Shown: one piece after another, positions 61,782 to 64,000 of the stretch | Numbering within the stretch: the first letter of the stretch is position 1 | How the letters are laid out: the number at the start of each line of letters is the position of its first letter | Origin: Dermatemys mawii | Lineage: Eukaryota; Chordata; Testudines; Dermatemydidae | Reading direction: 5' to 3' | DNA: 64,000 bases | NCBI GenBank assembly: GCA_007922305.1 | Contig: ML677373.1 | Coordinates: 12,822,127-12,886,126, forward strand | Notes under the pieces: model-generated | The model's input: the letters and a program-made list of their open reading frames with translations, nothing else | Told to the model about the DNA's origin: nothing | Databases searched by the model: none | Program-made: the position numbers and the translations under genes

Positions 61782-64000
61782 AAGGCAGTGAGTTGTTTTC
61801 CTGCAGTATGTTAATTGTGGTTTTAAAGTCTAATTCTCGTTACTCAGGGTCTCTGCTGCCAGTACATTAGGTCAGATTAATAAAGATCTTTCCCCTTCCC
61901 AGTGCTCATCTGTGTCCTGTTCCTCTCCATTAGTTTTCTTGTTACTCTTGTGACTGAATGCCCAAGCTATTCCAGTGGTCCCAAAAGGTGCAGATAGAGT
62001 TGCTACTTTGCTTCTTGACAGCAATAGTGAATCATGGGTTCACTGTCAAAGTGTTAATTCTTGATTTCGGAACATCTTACATCCCTGTTCAGTGTCTGAA
62101 TATCGCTCAACAGGGATCTCAAGTAAAATCCCATTTAGATTTTTTTTAAGAAAAAGAGATGACTATTTGTCATCCTCACCTCATTCAGAAATGGAGATGT
62201 CAGCCAGTTTTTACTTCCCTTAATTGGGAAGGGGGATAAAAATGCATTGGGTGATGGGGAGGGATTTTAGAGAGACTGCAATTCAAGGGATATAGCTGAA
62301 ATTGTGGTAACTGTGATCATGGAGTGCTAAAGCTGTAAATCCTGTTTGATGTTTACAAAAAATAGCAATCTTCCAATTCATTGGTCAGAATTATTGGAGT
62401 TCTCAGCTAGGGTAATTTGATTAGTGACAACACTTGGGGAAGCTGTCTCTAAGTAATGAAATGTGGGCTTTTCCTTACTTTCATTTATAATCGTGCATAC
62501 AGTGTGCTCTAGGGACTGACAAAAAATACACATAAAAGTATAAGAAATTAAAGACTTAGCATATATAAATGTTACCTGAAAGGATATTTCAGTCATTATA
62601 TGGCTACATCAAAACCCTCTTCTCTGACTGGAGTCTCACTATTCATGTACTGGTATTAATAAAGTCTAATTTTTACCACTACAGCATATAGCCCTTGTTT
62701 TCTCCATTGTGTGGGCCTATAATGCATGATCAAGTGGATTGGCCTAATTTACTGTGCCTGCCAGTGAGGAGTGATTAGAGAAACAAACCTGCCTAAGGAC
62801 TTAAGGGCAGGCATGTCACTTGGATTATAAAGCAAAAAAAAGAAAAAGGCTTTATCAGTTGATCATCCATTATTATAATGAACTCAGTGGCCCTGAATTC
62901 TACAGCTGTCCTATGTGTGAGCTCAGTGTTTTCAGTATTCATGCTGTAAAGATGTTCAGTGTCTGTTTCCAAGATCAGGTATAAGGCTTAGCCCAACCTG
63001 GTTGGCTGACCTGAGAAGTATCTTTTCTTCCTATCTCAGCAATTAGAGGTCATTATTTTCAGAAACGTGACAGAACTGAATTGAACATCTCTGTCTAAAT
63101 AGAGAGTTTGAAAAATTGCCTTGACATTTATTCACCCAAGGACTAAGCCAATCAGCCCAGAGGAACTGTATGTGGGAGCCCTGATTAATCAGTTCCATCT
63201 CCTCCAAAGAATAAAAAACAGTTCTCTATTCTTTCCCCCACATCCACCAGTAAATTAATTTGAGGCTACCACTACCTCTTTGCATGACTCTGTCACTGTT
63301 GCCACCCTCCTAGACATTCAGGAAACCATCTGCTTCCTTTCTTTCATGAAGTCTGTTCTCCTTTTTCTCCTTCTCTTGAAGAAAAAGCAGCAACTATGAC
63401 GTTCTGCTTCTCTCACAAATTATTGCTACCTTGTCCACCATAGTCTCTCTTTTCTGTTAGAGGAACAGGAACACTTGGACCATCTTGCTACTGTTTGTGC
63501 TTCTCCTCAGAACAGCCAGAGACTTCTCTGCCCCATTCAGCTTACCGCCTGGGCAAAATCTGTGTTGTTCCTGGGAAAGCAGAACTATTAAGTTGATTGC
63601 ATAAATGGATATTTTTGGAGCCTTAGATAAGGGTCCCTTGTATTTTAAGGTCTGTAGAATTGTGTTTCAGCCTCTCTCTGCTTTTTTTTTAAAGTTAGCA
63701 TGAAAAATGTGAATTGAGTTTGAACTGATGGGTGTCTTGAAGACTTCCTGAGTCTGTAGATCACGTGGCACAAACGCTTAGAATGTCAGTATTTTTAATC
63801 ATGAATGGAAGGTCTCATCTGTTTTGTCTAAAAAGAGTGATCAGCCTCCAAAAGGAAGAACTTCTATAGCCTATTGCATAGGCGTTGCCATTGCTGAATT
63901 CTGCAGCCGCGATCCCCTTGTCATTGTGATCACTGTAGCTGGCTGACACAGCTGCCAGAGTTGTGACGAAATCCAGAGTTTGACCACCAGATGATTCTCC

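Overview
The window looks like intron-rich, repeat-rich nuclear DNA from a reptile, most likely a turtle. The basis is repeat content: CR1 LINE fragments, Penelope-like elements (PLEs), many non-autonomous hAT transposons, palindromic MITEs and old MIR/CORE-SINE and L2-like fragments. No bacterial, viral or organellar operon structure is present. Apart from one retroelement ORF, almost every long open frame lies in repeats, CpG islands or intron and shows no protein-family signature.

The one host coding exon I can support is at 42649-42726 on the + strand. It encodes the first 26 residues of GRB2 (start of the N-terminal SH3 domain) and ends at a consensus GTAAGT donor. It sits in a CpG island (about 42040-42740). 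From the donor to the window end (42727-64000) is GRB2 intron; no second coding exon was seen. A second CpG island at about 36840-37560 carries a TCTCGCGAGA motif and a GTGAGT donor at 37267, and may be an upstream non-coding GRB2 exon or a separate promoter. A CpG-depleted duplicate of its exon-donor region lies at 38585-38790. A third CpG island (23400-24220) holds a possible first exon on the minus strand; remembered human synteny would suggest TMEM94, but no coding sequence supports that.

Layout: 1-23400 is repeat-studded DNA without host exons, including a TA-flanked MITE (1501-1923), a tyrosine-recombinase retrotransposon relic (about 3037-3900, minus), a CR1 fragment (5840-6756), hAT elements (6876-7681, 12339-12982), a fold-back PLE derivative (11905-12092) and a well-preserved PLE (20729-22577) encoding a 491-residue RT/GIY-YIG protein between perfect 177-bp inverted repeats. 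23400-42040 contains the two upstream CpG islands, more MITEs, nested hAT insertions, two short PLE derivatives, CR1 pieces and a decayed minus-strand PLE close to the GRB2 island. 42727-64000 is intron with hAT elements, MITEs and hairpins.

No clearly new biological system was found. The most interesting structures are the intact PLE, a set of PLE-derived insertions with 11-14 bp target duplications and a one-sided extension, an 8-bp hAT target pattern with central TA, and the duplicated, decayed promoter segment.
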